Source: Mucilaginibacter empetricola (GTDB taxonomy: Bacteria; Bacteroidota; Bacteroidia; Sphingobacteriales; Sphingobacteriaceae). Taken from it: a stretch of 64,000 nucleotides of DNA. The stretch lies in the NCBI RefSeq assembly GCF_024808665.1, contig NZ_JANUBZ010000001.1:1-64000 (forward strand), given 5' to 3'. The position numbers were made by a program, and so were the translations under genes. Positions 16,555-25,665 of the stretch are shown in pieces. The notes below the pieces were generated by a model. The model searched no databases. It worked only from the letters and a program-made list of their open reading frames with translations, and was not told the DNA's origin. How positions within the stretch are numbered: position 1 is the first letter of the stretch; every line of letters starts with the position of its first letter.

Positions 16555-17571
16555 ATGACCGACAATACGCAGGTCAACTATACAGACCATCCAAGAAAAA
16601 ACATATTTCGGACACTGTGGGCTAAGCCACTGATCCAATATATTAATACCGTATTAGGTAAAAAACTGGTATACATGGGCCTACCTGGCATTGGCGCATT
16701 TGACATTAAAGAGTGGATAAATTACTTAGACGTAGTTTTTGCCTATCAATGTCTGGATGATAAAAAAGACATAGAGGACGCCGAAAAAGAATTTGACGTA
16801 TTAAACGATTACCTCAACACTTGTACAGTCAAAGGCACATTAAACGACTATGGATTATATAAAGGATATCTTGAACAAGTAGTAATGACTGGCTATGATG
16901 ATGACGGCCAAGAATTTAATCAAAATGATTTTGTGACAGTATATAACTTGGATTTTTGCAACACACTTACGAAGCCATATCCTGTAGTATATCCAGATGG
17001 CACAGTAAAGGATTGCTATAAGTTAGATGCGATAGAACGGCTTATTGAGTTACAAACTAATATAACTACAGAAAAGAAATCAGACAAATTCTTAATGTTC
17101 ATAACTGTAAATTCAAATTTTTTAGAACAAAGTTATGAGGATATTTCGGATAGAATTTTAAAAAAATATAAAAAATTAATTGATCAAAAAACAGTCGATC
17201 CAAGTAGGCAAGCCCGACTAATTAAAGCATATTCCTATTATTTTCTCAATAAAATTTTTCAAAAATATAATTACCAGGCGGAATTTTTTCCTCCAATGTA
17301 TTATGAAGGATCAGATGGACATCGTGCAAAAGGAACGAATGCATGGGTCCCCACTATGATGCTTACTTTAACAATTTTGGGAACACATTTAGGAAAGTTT
17401 GAAGAGGAAACACCAAAGCAAGATGTCCAAGAATATTTAAATTATAAATTTTTATATGCTAATAGCAAATCTTTGTACTGCCATACGGAAAAAAGAATTA
17501 GTGAGGTCGATTTTACCGCCGATCCTATCGAATTGCTACAAAACTCGATAACGATCAAAAACTTGTGGTGA
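16555..17571 (+). CDS. possible class I methyltransferase-fold protein, partner of the GHKL ATPase
   Basis: I do not recognise this 338-residue family. The segment KLVYMGLPGIGAFDIKEW (about 37-54) reads like a Rossmann glycine loop after a beta strand. FVTVYNLDFCNTL (about 126-138) resembles a methyltransferase motif IV, where the Asp-Phe sits at the end of a strand. A SAM-dependent methyltransferase, or a degenerate fold of that class, is therefore plausible but unproven. It is co-transcribed with the GHKL gene (2-base gap) and ends 1 base from the convergent radical SAM gene. Confidence 0.6.
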   Translation: MTDNTQVNYTDHPRKNIFRTLWAKPLIQYINTVLGKKLVYMGLPGIGAFDIKEWINYLDVVFAYQCLDDKKDIEDAEKEFDVLNDYLNTCTVKGTLNDYGLYKGYLEQVVMTGYDDDGQEFNQNDFVTVYNLDFCNTLTKPYPVVYPDGTVKDCYKLDAIERLIELQTNITTEKKSDKFLMFITVNSNFLEQSYEDISDRILKKYKKLIDQKTVDPSRQARLIKAYSYYFLNKIFQKYNYQAEFFPPMYYEGSDGHRAKGTNAWVPTMMLTLTILGTHLGKFEEETPKQDVQEYLNYKFLYANSKSLYCHTEKRISEVDFTADPIELLQNSITIKNLW

Positions 17572-17572
17572 A

Positions 17573-19501
17573 TTAGGAACCGTCGAAATCATAGGTAAGA
17601 GTGAGATTTTTAAACATGTCATCCCTAATAAGTTTATTATAACTAGATTTTAGTTTCTTTACTTCAATTTCAGTCTCTTGAATAGTTAGCTTGGCAAGTG
17701 TGTAATGTTTTAATAGCCTATGAATTTTAATATTGTTCGTAGTTATCAAAATATTATCAAAATAATTATCATGAATGATCTGTTTAGCTATAACTAATTC
17801 AAAACTATCCAGTGCATTAAAATCGCTTCGCCATTGTTCGGTTATTCCGGAATTTAGACAATATTTTCGATTCATAATGTATTGTTCGGGCATATATAAA
17901 ATTTCGATAAACTCATCTACATCGGTTCCAAAGGCATTTTCAAAAAAATCATATCCCGGAGCTACAATTCCTTTAGTTGCATTTAAAATACTTTGAACTG
18001 CCCTTAAAAACTTCCTATTCCAATTGCTCCCTATATATTTCCGGTCCTTAGCTTCCTCACCGAAAAGCGGTACATATTTCATGGGAAAGGAAAAGATATT
18101 TATACCCAATCTTTTGCCCAAATCGATATTTATCCGCAAGCGATTATAAAAATCATTAGGCTTATCTAAATAATTGAATAAAATATAATTTGACAGCTCT
18201 TTTATTCCATATTTTGCTGCTAATTCAACAGCTTGAACATATTGTTTTTGAATTCCAATATGATCAAACGCGATTCTAAGGGGCTTAATCGGTATCTCGC
18301 TCATTAGACGCATTAATTCATCCGTAACATACCGGGCGTCAGTTCCCTGATTAAAATCTACATACCTTAAGACAGTCTTCTTTGAGCGGTATTTTTCAAA
18401 TAATTGATCGATATGTGGATAAACTTCTATAAGATTATTTTTTGAAGATATTTTGTCCAACGGCACCTCAAATCGTTCCAATAACAATCGCAAGCGTTCT
18501 TTATTGGGTCCTCGTAGCTTTTTAAAAAATTTATGAATTATAAGCGAGGCTCTTTTTGTATAAGCTTTGTCGTTATGGCCGGATTGCAAGTTTTTTATCG
18601 TGATGTCCAGCTGATTCGGCTCGTTAAAAGTTGCCCCTTTATAAAAGCCCATTTCTTTAATTTCCTGGATTATTTCAGGAAATTTTGGGGATGCTAAAAC
18701 ATTATTATCCATTAATAATAGGTTCCGCTGCTCACCGAAAGTTTCAGTTACCTCCTTGAACTTTTCTATAGACTCAATCTTACTTTTATAGGTCGGTTCC
18801 AATTTGGGCACTGAACAAAAAGAGCACTTACGAGTACATCCCTTTGTCATGAAAGTAAAATAGGCACTTTGGGTAGGATATTTATAGTCAATCTCGTCAA
18901 GTATTGAATAATCTAATACTAACTCATCTACTATTAGTTCATTACTAACATCCAATATACCAGGTTTATCCAAAAGTCCATCGAAAGGTTTAATACCCGT
19001 TTGAATTTCAATTTCTTTTTTAAGTAATGACGCCATTACGCCTCCTACATAAATCCGAGAAGAATCCGTCATCAGCGTCTTGGCAAATTCGATCGTTTTT
19101 ATAGTAATTTTCCAATAAAAAGTGAACAGAGTAGTAATATATATCCTATCCCAGTAATCCGTGGGGATAAAGTTATATGCGCAGAATTTAAGTATTGGTT
19201 CAATTTCACAATGAAATTCTTCAGGAAAATGACCTTTAACTATTGCTAAACTATTTAGACGTTTAGTTTTTAGATAATCTAAAACATGTTCCGCTGTGTC
19301 TTTATGTTCATCGCACGGAAATTTTCTCATTCGCTCAATACAAACGTCTAACTTTCTTTCGAGAATTAAATCCTTAAGATTGCCTTTAAAGAATTGGACG
19401 TGATCGCCAATAGATTTATGATAAGTAGAAATTTTCATCAATCCGATCGGCGGATATTTATTCTTATAGTTAGGTTCAATAAGGAGAATTTTTCTTTGCA
19501 T
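17573..19501 (-). CDS. radical SAM protein, B12-binding-like N-terminus
   Basis: The 642-residue protein carries the 4Fe-4S cluster motif C222-x3-C226-x2-C229 (GCTRKCSFCSVP). The upstream 200 residues begin ILLIEPNYKNKYPPIGLMKIS and contain RIYVGGVMASLL, the layout of cobalamin-binding-domain radical SAM enzymes, though a clear DxHxxG cobalamin motif is not visible. The 400-residue C-terminal part is unusually long. Its stop is 1 base from that of the convergent possible-methyltransferase gene. The substrate is unknown; an RNA, peptide or nucleotide is possible. Confidence 0.85.
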   Translation of the reverse strand: MQRKILLIEPNYKNKYPPIGLMKISTYHKSIGDHVQFFKGNLKDLILERKLDVCIERMRKFPCDEHKDTAEHVLDYLKTKRLNSLAIVKGHFPEEFHCEIEPILKFCAYNFIPTDYWDRIYITTLFTFYWKITIKTIEFAKTLMTDSSRIYVGGVMASLLKKEIEIQTGIKPFDGLLDKPGILDVSNELIVDELVLDYSILDEIDYKYPTQSAYFTFMTKGCTRKCSFCSVPKLEPTYKSKIESIEKFKEVTETFGEQRNLLLMDNNVLASPKFPEIIQEIKEMGFYKGATFNEPNQLDITIKNLQSGHNDKAYTKRASLIIHKFFKKLRGPNKERLRLLLERFEVPLDKISSKNNLIEVYPHIDQLFEKYRSKKTVLRYVDFNQGTDARYVTDELMRLMSEIPIKPLRIAFDHIGIQKQYVQAVELAAKYGIKELSNYILFNYLDKPNDFYNRLRINIDLGKRLGINIFSFPMKYVPLFGEEAKDRKYIGSNWNRKFLRAVQSILNATKGIVAPGYDFFENAFGTDVDEFIEILYMPEQYIMNRKYCLNSGITEQWRSDFNALDSFELVIAKQIIHDNYFDNILITTNNIKIHRLLKHYTLAKLTIQETEIEVKKLKSSYNKLIRDDMFKNLTLTYDFDGS

Positions 19502-19650
19502 GAATTGGCAATTGTATAGAATGCTATGTTGGCTAATATAAATGTACTTATATTTTAAGTTTAATCAAAAATGTAATGTTTCAATAAATGAAAGCTATTG
19601 TGATTTAATGATTCTTTAAAAGAAATAATCATCTGAGAACTATTTATTCT

Positions 19651-21231
19651 TTAAACAGGTTTTGTAACAATAAATGGATATTTAAATTTAAGATAATCAT
19701 ATAAGCAAATTAACTTTCTAAAATCAGTTTTATGCTTTAATACATTAAGTTCTTGAAGATTGTCGTTTAAATATGCTGCTAATTCATCTAAGTTTATTTT
19801 CTCAGCGTCAAGCATCGGGGTATAGACTAACACATGTAATAAGGAACACTCGGTGCATAGTTCACTGAACGACGAAAATTTATTATTGATTTCATCTTTC
19901 TTTTTTAGGTAACTACTGGGGTAAAATGAGGAAACTTCAATCAGGTTGATTCTTTTGATGAATGCAGGAGAAAATTCCTTAACCATGTTGTTTTCCGGAA
20001 GACGTCCAGATTTATCTAAAAAGCCAGCTTTATAAAGATGTTTAAAATAAGGCAAATACCTGCCTGGGGCAGTAGCCAAATACATTCTACAAATTTTTTC
20101 TGCGTCCCAATTTTTATCAATAATTGCATCGCTAAATACGTCTATGCTGTTTATGCCCTTAATACCTATATCTCCAAATCTTTCCTTCAAACCTACACCG
20201 TACACAAATTCAACATTCAGTTCGTTCTCAAGATTTTCTAAATTATCAGTAACAAAAACTTTCGATTTAGGATCAGTCGATTTTACAAATTCATAAATCA
20301 TTCCTTTCATTTGTCTTAAAACTTTCACAGGTAATTTTTTCCTGTTACTGGCCATAACCATAAATAGCTCTTTATAATCATGAATATTTATAAGTTTTAT
20401 CGGAATTACCGTATCTGATATTAATATTGTACTATCCATCATCGTTGTGGCAGTTGGTTCGCTGGCATATTGACAAAAGATTAATCGATCCTTGAGCTTA
20501 TCAATATTTTCCTTTTTTAGGCATTTAATAATAGATTTTAGTATCTGCTGTATATTTATATCGTCCAAGCTATAACCTACAAATATTATGGGATGCTCCA
20601 TAAATATAGTTAACAATTTAGCCGCTAAATATGTGTTTCTTTCATGAAATAAGTCGTAATCATCCCTTGTTAAAACTAAGCTGTCCGGTTTGGTGCAGCA
20701 GCCATGAATCTTATAAATTTCACCAATAGCAAATAGTTCGGAGAAAATTAATTCCTCTTGACCAATGAATTTGGCAAAATCAGGAAAAAAACCTTCCAGC
20801 AAAGTGTCCCAGTTAGTGGTAATAATCCCGTCAATGTTGATTTTTTTTAACAAATCAATTTCATCGTCAAATAGATTTTTTTTATGCCTTTGATTTTCTT
20901 TTACGTACTTACAAATTTCAAATTTGAATGGGGAATATTTTGTCTTAACTTCTGCTGCATACGCATTTCTGCTTTTTTCAAATTCATCGCTTGTCCACCA
21001 TGTTTCGTTAAACTCCTCGCCCATAATCGATGCGGCTGTCGGCAGATCGTTATTTGCATTGGATTGGTAATATTTAAAAGGCTTAGAAAGGCCTATTTTA
21101 TCGCCGATTTTTTCCAATAAAGATGACCACGTTTCCAAGTCGACATATCTTCTTGATAAACCGGAACCCACAAATAAAAATGGGGAAGTATTAAATCCTA
21201 ATAAATGTTTGCCTAAGTCGTCCTGAAACAT
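19651..21231 (-). CDS. SIR2-domain protein (probable NADase effector)
   Basis: This 526-residue protein starts with a SIR2-like fold: LFVGSGLSRRY (about 20-29), IITTNWDTLLEG (about 136-147), catalytic His in KIHGC (H176) and VGYSLDDINI (218-227). The C-terminal 250 residues are of unknown fold. SIR2 domains in anti-phage systems cleave NAD+ to stop infection. The gene is upstream of, and co-directional with, the radical SAM gene (149-base gap). The combination with GHKL, a methyltransferase-like protein and a radical SAM protein suggests a multi-gene defence system. Confidence 0.85.
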   Translation of the reverse strand: MFQDDLGKHLLGFNTSPFLFVGSGLSRRYVDLETWSSLLEKIGDKIGLSKPFKYYQSNANNDLPTAASIMGEEFNETWWTSDEFEKSRNAYAAEVKTKYSPFKFEICKYVKENQRHKKNLFDDEIDLLKKINIDGIITTNWDTLLEGFFPDFAKFIGQEELIFSELFAIGEIYKIHGCCTKPDSLVLTRDDYDLFHERNTYLAAKLLTIFMEHPIIFVGYSLDDINIQQILKSIIKCLKKENIDKLKDRLIFCQYASEPTATTMMDSTILISDTVIPIKLINIHDYKELFMVMASNRKKLPVKVLRQMKGMIYEFVKSTDPKSKVFVTDNLENLENELNVEFVYGVGLKERFGDIGIKGINSIDVFSDAIIDKNWDAEKICRMYLATAPGRYLPYFKHLYKAGFLDKSGRLPENNMVKEFSPAFIKRINLIEVSSFYPSSYLKKKDEINNKFSSFSELCTECSLLHVLVYTPMLDAEKINLDELAAYLNDNLQELNVLKHKTDFRKLICLYDYLKFKYPFIVTKPV

Positions 21232-21303
21232 AGAAATTAAGGTTAGGTAATAATTTCAATAACAAATTTAAAGATACTAATTGTTAAACGTTTTTATTAA
21301 ATA

Positions 21304-21383
21304 GAAAAAAGGAAACGCCGCCTGTTTAATTCTAAAGTCGATTTCCAAACAGGTGGCGAAAGGGCCCCGGCATGGCCGGGGCC
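21304..21383 (-). terminator. double hairpin, terminator of the PRTRC operon
   Basis: Read on the minus strand, a GC-only hairpin (GGCCCCGGC with GCCGGGGCC, 21363-21383) is followed by a second, 12-bp stem with one mismatch (21347-21358 with 21316-21327) and a T-rich tract (21304-21315). It lies between the last PRTRC-operon gene and the 5' end of the SIR2 gene. Confidence 0.7.
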
Positions 21384-21430
21384 GCCGGGGATTTTCAAGC
21401 CCGGCAGAACAATTGGCAGATAATAAAAAT

Positions 21431-21652
21431 TTAGTTTTTCCGCAGCCTGTCCCTCATGTGTTCCTCAAACCGTCTTTCTCTTGACCGTTTTTCAGCCTCG
21501 ATTTTGGAACGCCTGGTGTAGCCCCAAATAAATAATACCCAAATTCCAAAGGCAATGCCAAATAAAGGGAATGGATTTTTAGCGTTTGTTGCGCCCAATA
21601 ATGCACCTGTTGAAATAAAGCAGGTGATGATAAAATATAGTGCAGTTTTCAT
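21431..21652 (-). CDS. small membrane protein, paralogue of the gene at 35096-35314
   Basis: The 73-residue protein has two membrane segments (about 4-22 and 29-46), then a basic Arg/Lys/Glu-rich tail (RRSKIEAEKRSRERRFEEHMRDRLRKN). It shares about half of its residues with the 72-residue protein at 35096-35314, including NPFPLF and AFGIWV-FIW. Both are the last gene of a minus-strand operon and are followed by hairpins. The function is unknown. It starts 8 bases after the macro-domain gene. Confidence 0.75.
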   Translation of the reverse strand: MKTALYFIITCFISTGALLGATNAKNPFPLFGIAFGIWVLFIWGYTRRSKIEAEKRSRERRFEEHMRDRLRKN

Positions 21653-21660
21653 AATTGGTT

Positions 21661-22113
21661 TTAATAGGGTTCATAAATATTGATGATGGCATTGATGCCG
21701 GACAGATGCTTTTCGATCATGGGTTTCACGAGTTGCCAGTCCAGTCCACCGTTGCCACAACCAAGTGCGGGAATGGCTATACTTTGAATTTTATGGTAAC
21801 TTATACAAGTCACTAATGCTTCCAAGCCGGCTTCGATGTAGTAGTATTCAGACGGTTTCCACCATACAATCTTTGTCGGGAAATTGATGATGAGTTTTGT
21901 GCCGTAAAACAAAGAGGTATCGTCCATGCAAAGCATTTTTCCAATACTTACCAATCCACCCTGACAGGCATCTACATAGCATCGATAGTTAAATGGAAAT
22001 TCTTTTTTGAATGCGAGGGCAATGCCTTTTCCCATAATCCCACCCATGTTGACGGTATTGACCAATGCAAATGCCTCATCCGCAAGCAGGTCGCCTTTTT
22101 TATAGGTTATCAT
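21661..22113 (-). CDS. macro-domain protein (ADP-ribose binding or hydrolysis)
   Basis: The whole 150-residue product is one macro domain: KKGDLLADEAFALVNTVNMGGIMGKGIALAFKKEFP with the Asn-Gly-rich binding loop, then AIPALGCGNGGLDW. The second strand and GxGxxGxG-like loop resemble DarG/TARG1-type macro domains that reverse ADP-ribosylation. It follows the ThiF gene with a 2-base gap, which links it to the PRTRC operon. Whether it acts on DNA, protein or a small molecule is not visible. Confidence 0.88.
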   Translation of the reverse strand: MITYKKGDLLADEAFALVNTVNMGGIMGKGIALAFKKEFPFNYRCYVDACQGGLVSIGKMLCMDDTSLFYGTKLIINFPTKIVWWKPSEYYYIEAGLEALVTCISYHKIQSIAIPALGCGNGGLDWQLVKPMIEKHLSGINAIINIYEPY

Positions 22114-22115
22114 AA

Positions 22116-22937
22116 TTAAGCTACTTTTAATGGTTGTGTCTTAAATTCTTTAAGGTTGAGAAAGAAGCCCCGGTTGAACAGCATCCCCTCACGGAACAAT
22201 TGCCACAAGAGCGATGCACCAACATTTGCTAAGGCGGAGTTAATGAACAAATCCTGCTTAGACAGGGCTTCGGCAAGCGAACAGCTTGGCGTGTTGTCGG
22301 TGGTTTCGGATGCGGATAACAGTTCCCCAAACTCGTCCATGATCATTGGTAAAGTGTCAACGGTACGATACTGCTTGGATGCGGGTTGGCTAATTTTACC
22401 TATGGTGGACAGGATAACCTGCCCGGTGTCCATGCTGTTGCCAAAGTCCATATAATACAAGGGTTGGCTACGGTTATTATTCATCGTCTTGTGGAGCAAT
22501 TTTAAAATGTGCGCAATATCTTGCCTTGCCTGTACGGTATCTACGCAGGCTATGGTGATGGTCGCAGACGCATCCATGTTATACAGACTGTATTGTTTAT
22601 CATATCTTTCAGGCACTGCTTTCCAGTTCGTGCCGAAAAAGCGGTTGATGCGGTTCATCAGCGCAACGGCTTTTGGCAGACCGAGTTCGGCGGTGGTAAA
22701 TAACTGCCTTGCTAAGTTCGCCCTGGTTACTATATCATCATCAAAAATCCTCACCATTAAGCCGGGATGGTTCAGCGCATTCAACGCCTGGTTCATCCTT
22801 GCGAGTGCAGTCAGCACCTGTCCACCTGTCCCCCCTGCACCAATCAGGTTTATGATAACAGGATTGTAGGGTTGTAAAAGCACCTTGTTCACGATGTGAA
22901 CTGCTATCTTATTTTCGCTTATTGCTTTCTTTTTCAT
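22116..22937 (-). CDS. PRTRC system ThiF-family protein (E1-like)
   Basis: The 273-residue protein has the E1/ThiF nucleotide-binding loop NLIGAGGTGGQVLTALARM (about 30-48), the acidic strand end VRIFDDDIVTRANLARQLF with the conserved Arg, and ITIACVDTVQARQDI. E1-like enzymes adenylate the C-terminus of ubiquitin-like proteins. A ubiquitin-like and an E2-like protein are encoded in the same operon. Its start overlaps the PRTRC-B stop by 4 bases. No clear CxxC zinc site is seen, as usual for this subfamily. Confidence 0.88.
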   Translation of the reverse strand: MKKKAISENKIAVHIVNKVLLQPYNPVIINLIGAGGTGGQVLTALARMNQALNALNHPGLMVRIFDDDIVTRANLARQLFTTAELGLPKAVALMNRINRFFGTNWKAVPERYDKQYSLYNMDASATITIACVDTVQARQDIAHILKLLHKTMNNNRSQPLYYMDFGNSMDTGQVILSTIGKISQPASKQYRTVDTLPMIMDEFGELLSASETTDNTPSCSLAEALSKQDLFINSALANVGASLLWQLFREGMLFNRGFFLNLKEFKTQPLKVA

Positions 22938-23674
22938 CTTATTAAATCTTTTAAAGTCCTGCCATTTTTGATGAGTTCATCCTGCGGGAAATCCCTGCCT
23001 GTGGCAACCTGCTCCTGCCACAACTGGATTAGGTTGCCTTTGCAATGCCGATAGTTGCCGAGCGTATGGGTGAAATAGCTGTTAAAAAAATAGCTTTCCC
23101 ATTTTGCCATAAAATCTTCCAAACAGGTTTGGCGGTCAATTTGAATATTAACTGTACCCATGCACACCCTGCCGTCTTGCGATAGGTTGAAAAATGGCGC
23201 ATAATATAATGCCGTATCGGCGGTTGGTTTGGCTTTGCCTTTCAAGGCAAAAACCTGTACACTATCCCTTGTCGCTTTCCAAAGTAAGGTGGGTATCTTC
23301 ACCTTGCCGGATGGGATGCCCAGACTGTCTGAAAAAAACAAGACTATTTCCTGTGGCGGGGTATGCCAAATAGCATAACCATTATTTTGGGAATGGACAT
23401 AAACCAGTTTTGGCGAAAGTACGCCCTTGCTTTGCAGGTAGTTATTTTTGAGTTCCTGCGTGGCTTGCAGTATTTCGCTTAATGCAACCATTTCCTTAAC
23501 GGATAAAGGGTGCGCATTAATGGGCTTGCCGTTTTTGCCGATGTCGTAGCTTTCCACGTAAACCTCTTTTGGCTTATGCTCATAGTTATCGTTTTCCTGT
23601 TCAACCGATTGGTAAATCAGCAGGGCTTTAACAGGCAGGTATTGTTCATTAAATGTTTGGCTCACGTTCGTCAT
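22934..23674 (-). CDS. PRTRC system protein B (prokaryotic E2-like)
   Basis: This 246-residue protein matches PRTRC protein B, classed with prokaryotic E2 family D. The region YAPFFNLSQDGRVCMGTV places a conserved Cys (C171) where E2-like proteins have their catalytic Cys, and SYFTHTLGNYRHC adds a conserved His. It overlaps ThiF by 4 bases and the upstream gene by 26 bases, so translation is tightly coupled. Conjugation activity has not, as far as I know, been shown for PRTRC. Confidence 0.87.
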   Translation of the reverse strand: MTNVSQTFNEQYLPVKALLIYQSVEQENDNYEHKPKEVYVESYDIGKNGKPINAHPLSVKEMVALSEILQATQELKNNYLQSKGVLSPKLVYVHSQNNGYAIWHTPPQEIVLFFSDSLGIPSGKVKIPTLLWKATRDSVQVFALKGKAKPTADTALYYAPFFNLSQDGRVCMGTVNIQIDRQTCLEDFMAKWESYFFNSYFTHTLGNYRHCKGNLIQLWQEQVATGRDFPQDELIKNGRTLKDLIR

Positions 23675-24812
23675 AATCGTAGTCGCTTAATAATTTGCTT
23701 AGTTTGTTGATAAGGTCGAAAAGGCGGTTCTCAAAATCGAAATCCGGGTTCATATTTTCCGGCAGGGTGTCGAATAACTGTAGGTGCATGGGTTCATCCA
23801 TATAGGCGATTTCCTGAAAATGACAGTTTATCATTTCAAACAGGCATTCTGAAAGGCAATCATCCCCGCTCCAGTAAAAGCTGATGTACTGGTCGGCAGA
23901 GATACGATCCTCGTCAGCCGGATAAAGTAAACCCGAATGGATATGGTCAAAGATGTTACGTTTAGGATATAGCCTGAAAAGCTGTAAAAACTCTATCGCC
24001 ACCAATTCCCAATCCAGTTCCCAAGTATCTGTATGGTGAAAATTCAAAACGGTCTGTTCAAATTGCGCTAACCGTTGCGGGTCGCTGATTAAGTTATGCA
24101 GTTTTAACCCTGCGTTTGTCAGGGTATAAATCTCATCCTTTTGCTGTTGGCGATAAGGTTCTTCATCCTGTTCATCATTGACCATCTGTTCGATATAGTC
24201 ATATTGAGAGGCTAAGTAACTGCTTTGGTCAGCGAAAAATGGCACGCCTACTAATTGATGCAGATAAGCGAATATGCCTAAGATGAGTTCAGCGACGTGC
24301 TTTCCATCACTGCTCTGCACCCAATGCCATACCGGGCGGACAGGAATATAATAGAGGGTCATGCCCGTATCGAATTGCTTTATGGTAGCCAGTGTTGCAT
24401 TGTAGCTGTCGTCCTTTAAAACAACACATTGCAGTTTGCCATCCCGGCTTTTTAGCTGTTCGCAAATAGCCTGATACGTATGATAAATGCTTTGCGGAAA
24501 ATTGCCATTGATAGCCGTTGGTATCGGCAAATCGTAATACTGGCAAAGATTGGAAAGGGAGCATAAAAACTCCCTTTCCGCCCTGTCCCTGTTGCCATCA
24601 TAAGCCCAAAACGGCTTAAACTGATGGCTTAAAAAACCATTACGGTAAGCCCCGCAGGTGCGCTCCGTAACGGGTTGCGCTGTACTGCGTTTGCATCGGG
24701 CAAACGGTTTAATTTTTCGGTTAACGCCCCGAAGTGCTGTTGTAGCGTCCATGCTTCGCTTTCCTTTCTGATTTTGATTGTCCTGTCCTTTTGTTGCTTG
24801 TTCATGGCTCAT
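23649..24812 (-). CDS. PRTRC-operon protein, PRTRC-F-like
   Basis: The 387-residue product has no domain I can name with certainty. Its place between PRTRC C and B and its length fit PRTRC system protein F. The first 60 residues are basic and low-complexity (KGQDNQNQKGKRSMDATTALRG) and the last 60 are acidic (DYDYDEREPNI). There is no signal peptide or membrane segment. The gene overlaps C by 4 bases and B by 26 bases. Confidence 0.6.
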   Translation of the reverse strand: MSHEQATKGQDNQNQKGKRSMDATTALRGVNRKIKPFARCKRSTAQPVTERTCGAYRNGFLSHQFKPFWAYDGNRDRAEREFLCSLSNLCQYYDLPIPTAINGNFPQSIYHTYQAICEQLKSRDGKLQCVVLKDDSYNATLATIKQFDTGMTLYYIPVRPVWHWVQSSDGKHVAELILGIFAYLHQLVGVPFFADQSSYLASQYDYIEQMVNDEQDEEPYRQQQKDEIYTLTNAGLKLHNLISDPQRLAQFEQTVLNFHHTDTWELDWELVAIEFLQLFRLYPKRNIFDHIHSGLLYPADEDRISADQYISFYWSGDDCLSECLFEMINCHFQEIAYMDEPMHLQLFDTLPENMNPDFDFENRLFDLINKLSKLLSDYDYDEREPNI

Positions 24813-25024
24813 CCTTTATGACCCATCGTGCTTTCAAATCGGTACTGCACTTCATCATCCTTGATTTCGGGGCCGACGATTTTGGCGTTGGTCAAAATGG
24901 GATAGGTATTGGAATAAAAATTCAGTACGGCTTCGGTACTCATGTCCTTACCGGGGTCGGCTAAACGGACAGCCTGCCCGTTTTCCTTATGCAGGAATAC
25001 CCTGCTTAATGCGTTGACTATCAT
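24809..25024 (-). CDS. PRTRC system protein C (ubiquitin-like)
   Basis: This 71-residue protein matches PRTRC protein C, placed in the prokaryotic ubiquitin-like (Prok_Ub) family. The pattern SRVFLHKENGQAVRLADPGKDMSTEAVLNFYSNTYP fits a beta-grasp with a short helix, and the chain ends in a Gly (MGHKG) that could be the activated C-terminus. E1-like and E2-like genes follow in the same operon. No JAB-type peptidase gene is present here. Confidence 0.87.
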   Translation of the reverse strand: MIVNALSRVFLHKENGQAVRLADPGKDMSTEAVLNFYSNTYPILTNAKIVGPEIKDDEVQYRFESTMGHKG

Positions 25025-25041
25025 TTTGAATGGCTTTAAGT

Positions 25042-25665
25042 TTAAAAATCCTTTTTCAGTTCATCGTACATGGCTTTGCGCTTTTGCAACTCTGCCGACT
25101 TACGGGTGATTTCCTCTGCCTTTTCGGGGTAGTCGTCGGCTTTAGGCATGAGGGCAATCGCCTCATCGTACTTGCATTGCTGATTAAGTTCGCCGACCTG
25201 TTTCATCAGTTCATCATAAGCGCTTTTGCGTTCTTCCTTTTTCAGCTTATCGTCAAGAGGCTGTGTAAATAAGGTTTCGGTTTCTTCCGCTTCATCATTA
25301 TCATCATCATCCGTGTTGGCTGTCGCTTCGCCTTTGGGTTTTGCCGATTTATTTTTCTTGTCCTGTTCCTGTTTAGAGTTAAGTTTGGCTTTATCCAAGC
25401 CTTTTTGGTATTCATCCATATTGGCAAATAATTTGGCGGTCGAAATTATCGGTGTCGCAATGGCTTCAAAAAAGCCCTCATCCAGTTCGGTGGCTATGCC
25501 CCTTAACAACATGGGCGGTATGGCTTTACCTGCGGTATCACTTATTTTATCATTAGCCAATAAGACCGATACGGCTAATTCGCCGTTATCGTGCTTGGTG
25601 ATGGTGAGGTTCAGATTGCCGTTATACCCTAACCCTGCTATATTTTCAAAAAAGTTCGTTTTCAT
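25042..25665 (-). CDS. PRTRC system protein E
   Basis: I start at the ATG at 25665 (MKTNFFENIAGLGYNGNLNL); the longer open frame to 25821 is an artefact overlapping the upstream gene. The 207-residue product has an N-terminal domain (about 1-95) typical of PRTRC E, a low-complexity Lys/Asp-rich linker (about 95-140) and a C-terminal coiled coil with KYDEAIALMPKADDYPEKAEEI. The role is unknown; it is a constant member of the cassette. The start overlaps the 80-residue gene by 20 bases. Confidence 0.82.
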   Translation of the reverse strand: MKTNFFENIAGLGYNGNLNLTITKHDNGELAVSVLLANDKISDTAGKAIPPMLLRGIATELDEGFFEAIATPIISTAKLFANMDEYQKGLDKAKLNSKQEQDKKNKSAKPKGEATANTDDDDNDEAEETETLFTQPLDDKLKKEERKSAYDELMKQVGELNQQCKYDEAIALMPKADDYPEKAEEITRKSAELQKRKAMYDELKKDF

